From the NCBI GenBank assembly GCA_946885815.1, contig CAMPHE010000073.1:1-7864 (forward strand): 7,864 nt of DNA, given 5' to 3'. The notes under the pieces were generated by a model. It saw nothing but the letters and a program-made list of their open reading frames with translations, did no database searches and was not told where the DNA came from. Source of the stretch: an uncultured Arenimonas sp. Its GTDB lineage: Bacteria; Pseudomonadota; Gammaproteobacteria; Xanthomonadales; Xanthomonadaceae. The first letter of the stretch is position 1. Each line of letters begins with the position of its first letter. Of the stretch, positions 5,871 to 7,864 are shown piece by piece. The translations under genes and the position numbers were made by a program.

Positions 5871-6917
5871 TCAGGCGGCCGCGTCGGCGCCGAAGTAGCG
5901 GTGGACTTCCTCGATGCGCTCGCGCCTGAGCACGGCCGCATCGACCACCGCCGGATCGTACTGCTTGCCCGCGTCCGCCTGCACCTGCGCGAACGCCTCG
6001 GCCGGCGTCATCGCGGCGCGGTAGGGGCGCGTGCTGGTCATGGCTTCGAAGGCCGAGGCGAGACCGACGATGCGTGCGGCCAGGGGGGTCTCCTCGCCGC
6101 GCAGGCCGTCGGGGTAACCCCTCCCGTCCCAGCGTTCGCGGTGCGCGCGGGCGATCGTCGCGCCGAGCTGGACGAAGCGGCTGCTGCTGTCGCGCAGGAT
6201 GTCGTGCCCGAGCTCCGGGTATGCCCGGACGGACGCCATCTCGGCAGGCTCGAGTCTCCCCGGCTTGAGCAGCGTCGCGTCGGGGATGCCGATCTTGCCG
6301 ATGTCGTGCAGCGGCGCCGCCAGTTCGATCATCCGCACTTCTTCTTCCGGCAGTCCCATCGCTTCGGCGATCTGACCCGCGTATCGCGACAGGCGTTCGC
6401 CGCGCGACACGCTCGCGCCGTCGCGCAGCGATGTCGCCCGCGCCAGCCGCGTCAGCAGCTCGCGCTCGCGCTCGTCGAGTTCGTGCATCCGCGCCAGCAG
6501 CTGCCGCTCGAGCTCGTGGGCGCGCGACTTCAGGTTCTGCGACTGCTGGCGCAGCGCCAGCAGGTTGCGGCAGCGCGAGCGCAGTTCGCGCGGGCGCACC
6601 GGCTTGACGAGGAAATCGATGACGCCGGCTTCCAGCGCGGCGTTGCGGATCGGCTCGTCACCGACGACGGTGATCAGGATGATCGGCACGTCGCGGTGCG
6701 ACAGCGGCCGCCGGAAGCGGCGGGCGAACTCCAGTCCGTCGAGTTTCGGCATGCGGTAGTCGAGCAGCAGCAGGTCCGGCGCCGTGCGCTGCGACCACAG
6801 CAGCGCCTCCACCGGGTCGCCGAAGTCCGTGACCTTGACCTCCGGGCTGATGTCCTCGAGCAGGTGGCGGAACATCGTGCGCTGCGAAGGCTGGTCATCG
6901 ACGATCAATACGTTCAC
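5871..6917 (-). CDS. rpfG: Response regulator RpfG with degenerate HD-GYP domain
   Basis: This 348-residue regulator has a receiver domain (1-120), a helical, coiled-coil-like linker (about 121-160) and an HD-GYP domain (about 161-345). The receiver is canonical: Asp7/Asp8, phospho-acceptor Asp53 (LLDYRMP), Thr83 and Lys105. In relatives the HD-GYP part hydrolyses cyclic di-GMP after phosphorylation by RpfC, lowering its level and switching on virulence or lytic functions. Here HDIGK (204-208), GYP (267-269) and RPYR (297-300) are kept. The usual E-T-G-x-H segment, however, reads A168-S-V-S-R172, the later KxHP His is Tyr233, the HH pair is His259-Arg260, and the DxxDA motif is S288-A-F-E291-A. 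Catalysis is therefore doubtful. The start GTG at 6917 is chosen for its GGGAG site 5 nt upstream. An in-frame GTG at 6956 adds 13 residues but has no such site. It lies 51 nt after lysS with no visible terminator. Confidence 0.93.
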   Translation of the reverse strand: MNVLIVDDQPSQRTMFRHLLEDISPEVKVTDFGDPVEALLWSQRTAPDLLLLDYRMPKLDGLEFARRFRRPLSHRDVPIILITVVGDEPIRNAALEAGVIDFLVKPVRPRELRSRCRNLLALRQQSQNLKSRAHELERQLLARMHELDERERELLTRLARATSLRDGASVSRGERLSRYAGQIAEAMGLPEEEVRMIELAAPLHDIGKIGIPDATLLKPGRLEPAEMASVRAYPELGHDILRDSSSRFVQLGATIARAHRERWDGRGYPDGLRGEETPLAARIVGLASAFEAMTSTRPYRAAMTPAEAFAQVQADAGKQYDPAVVDAAVLRRERIEEVHRYFGADAAA

Positions 6918-6922
6918 GAAGG

Positions 6923-6927
6923 CTCCC
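6923..6927 (-). promoter_or_regulatory. Shine-Dalgarno deciding the rpfG start
   Basis: GGGAG on the - strand lies 5 nt before the GTG at 6917, and the first codons from that GTG (MNVLIVDDQ) begin directly with the first beta strand of the receiver domain. The upstream GTG at 6956 is preceded by a C-rich stretch without purine run. This site is the reason for placing the rpfG start at 6917. Confidence 0.65.
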
Positions 6928-6968
6928 GGGTGCGGACACCGTTCGCCGCGAGTCACGGCGGGGCCAGC

Positions 6969-7864
<896 letters not shown>

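Overview
The window is a complete rpf (DSF quorum-sensing) cluster from a high-GC gammaproteobacterium of the Xanthomonadaceae/Lysobacteraceae type. The gene set and order (rpfB-rpfF facing rpfG-rpfC, with lysS beside rpfG) is diagnostic of that group. The tight 21-nt rpfG-rpfC junction without rpfH resembles the Xylella/Stenotrophomonas/Lysobacter layout rather than Xanthomonas campestris. Genus cannot be fixed from the sequence alone; a Lysobacter- or Luteimonas-like organism is a guess.

Layout: (a) 1-354, + strand, the C-terminal part of an uncharacterised protein, ending in a strong intrinsic terminator (377-408). (b) 425-865, - strand, a small NTF2-like lipoprotein that diverges from rpfB across a 109-nt region holding a weak promoter candidate, a hairpin and a 10-bp palindrome. 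(c) 975-2657, + strand, rpfB, a long-chain fatty acyl-CoA ligase. (d) 2774-3664, + strand, rpfF, the DSF synthase, behind a 116-nt leader with a stem-loop. (e) A GC-rich hairpin (3680-3705) between the convergent rpfF and rpfC. (f) 3714-5849, - strand, rpfC, a hybrid sensor kinase with receiver and HPt domains. (g) 5871-6917, - strand, rpfG, a receiver plus HD-GYP response regulator. (h) 6969-7864, - strand, the C-terminal 60% of lysS, upstream of rpfG on the same strand.

How the genes work together: by homology RpfF makes the cis-2-unsaturated fatty acid signal and RpfB activates fatty acids and contributes to signal turnover. RpfC senses the signal and passes phosphate through His-Asp-His to the receiver of RpfG. 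In the studied relatives RpfG then degrades cyclic di-GMP.

The most unusual point is in RpfG. The HD pair and the GYP loop are intact, but by eye alignment five of the eight positions that bind metal in structurally known HD-GYP enzymes are replaced (Glu to Ala168, His to Arg172, His to Tyr233, second His of the HH pair to Arg260, Asp to Ser288). All phosphorelay residues upstream remain. This suggests a DSF system whose output protein is a pseudo-phosphodiesterase, perhaps acting by protein contact. No RNA genes, mobile elements or CRISPR arrays were seen.
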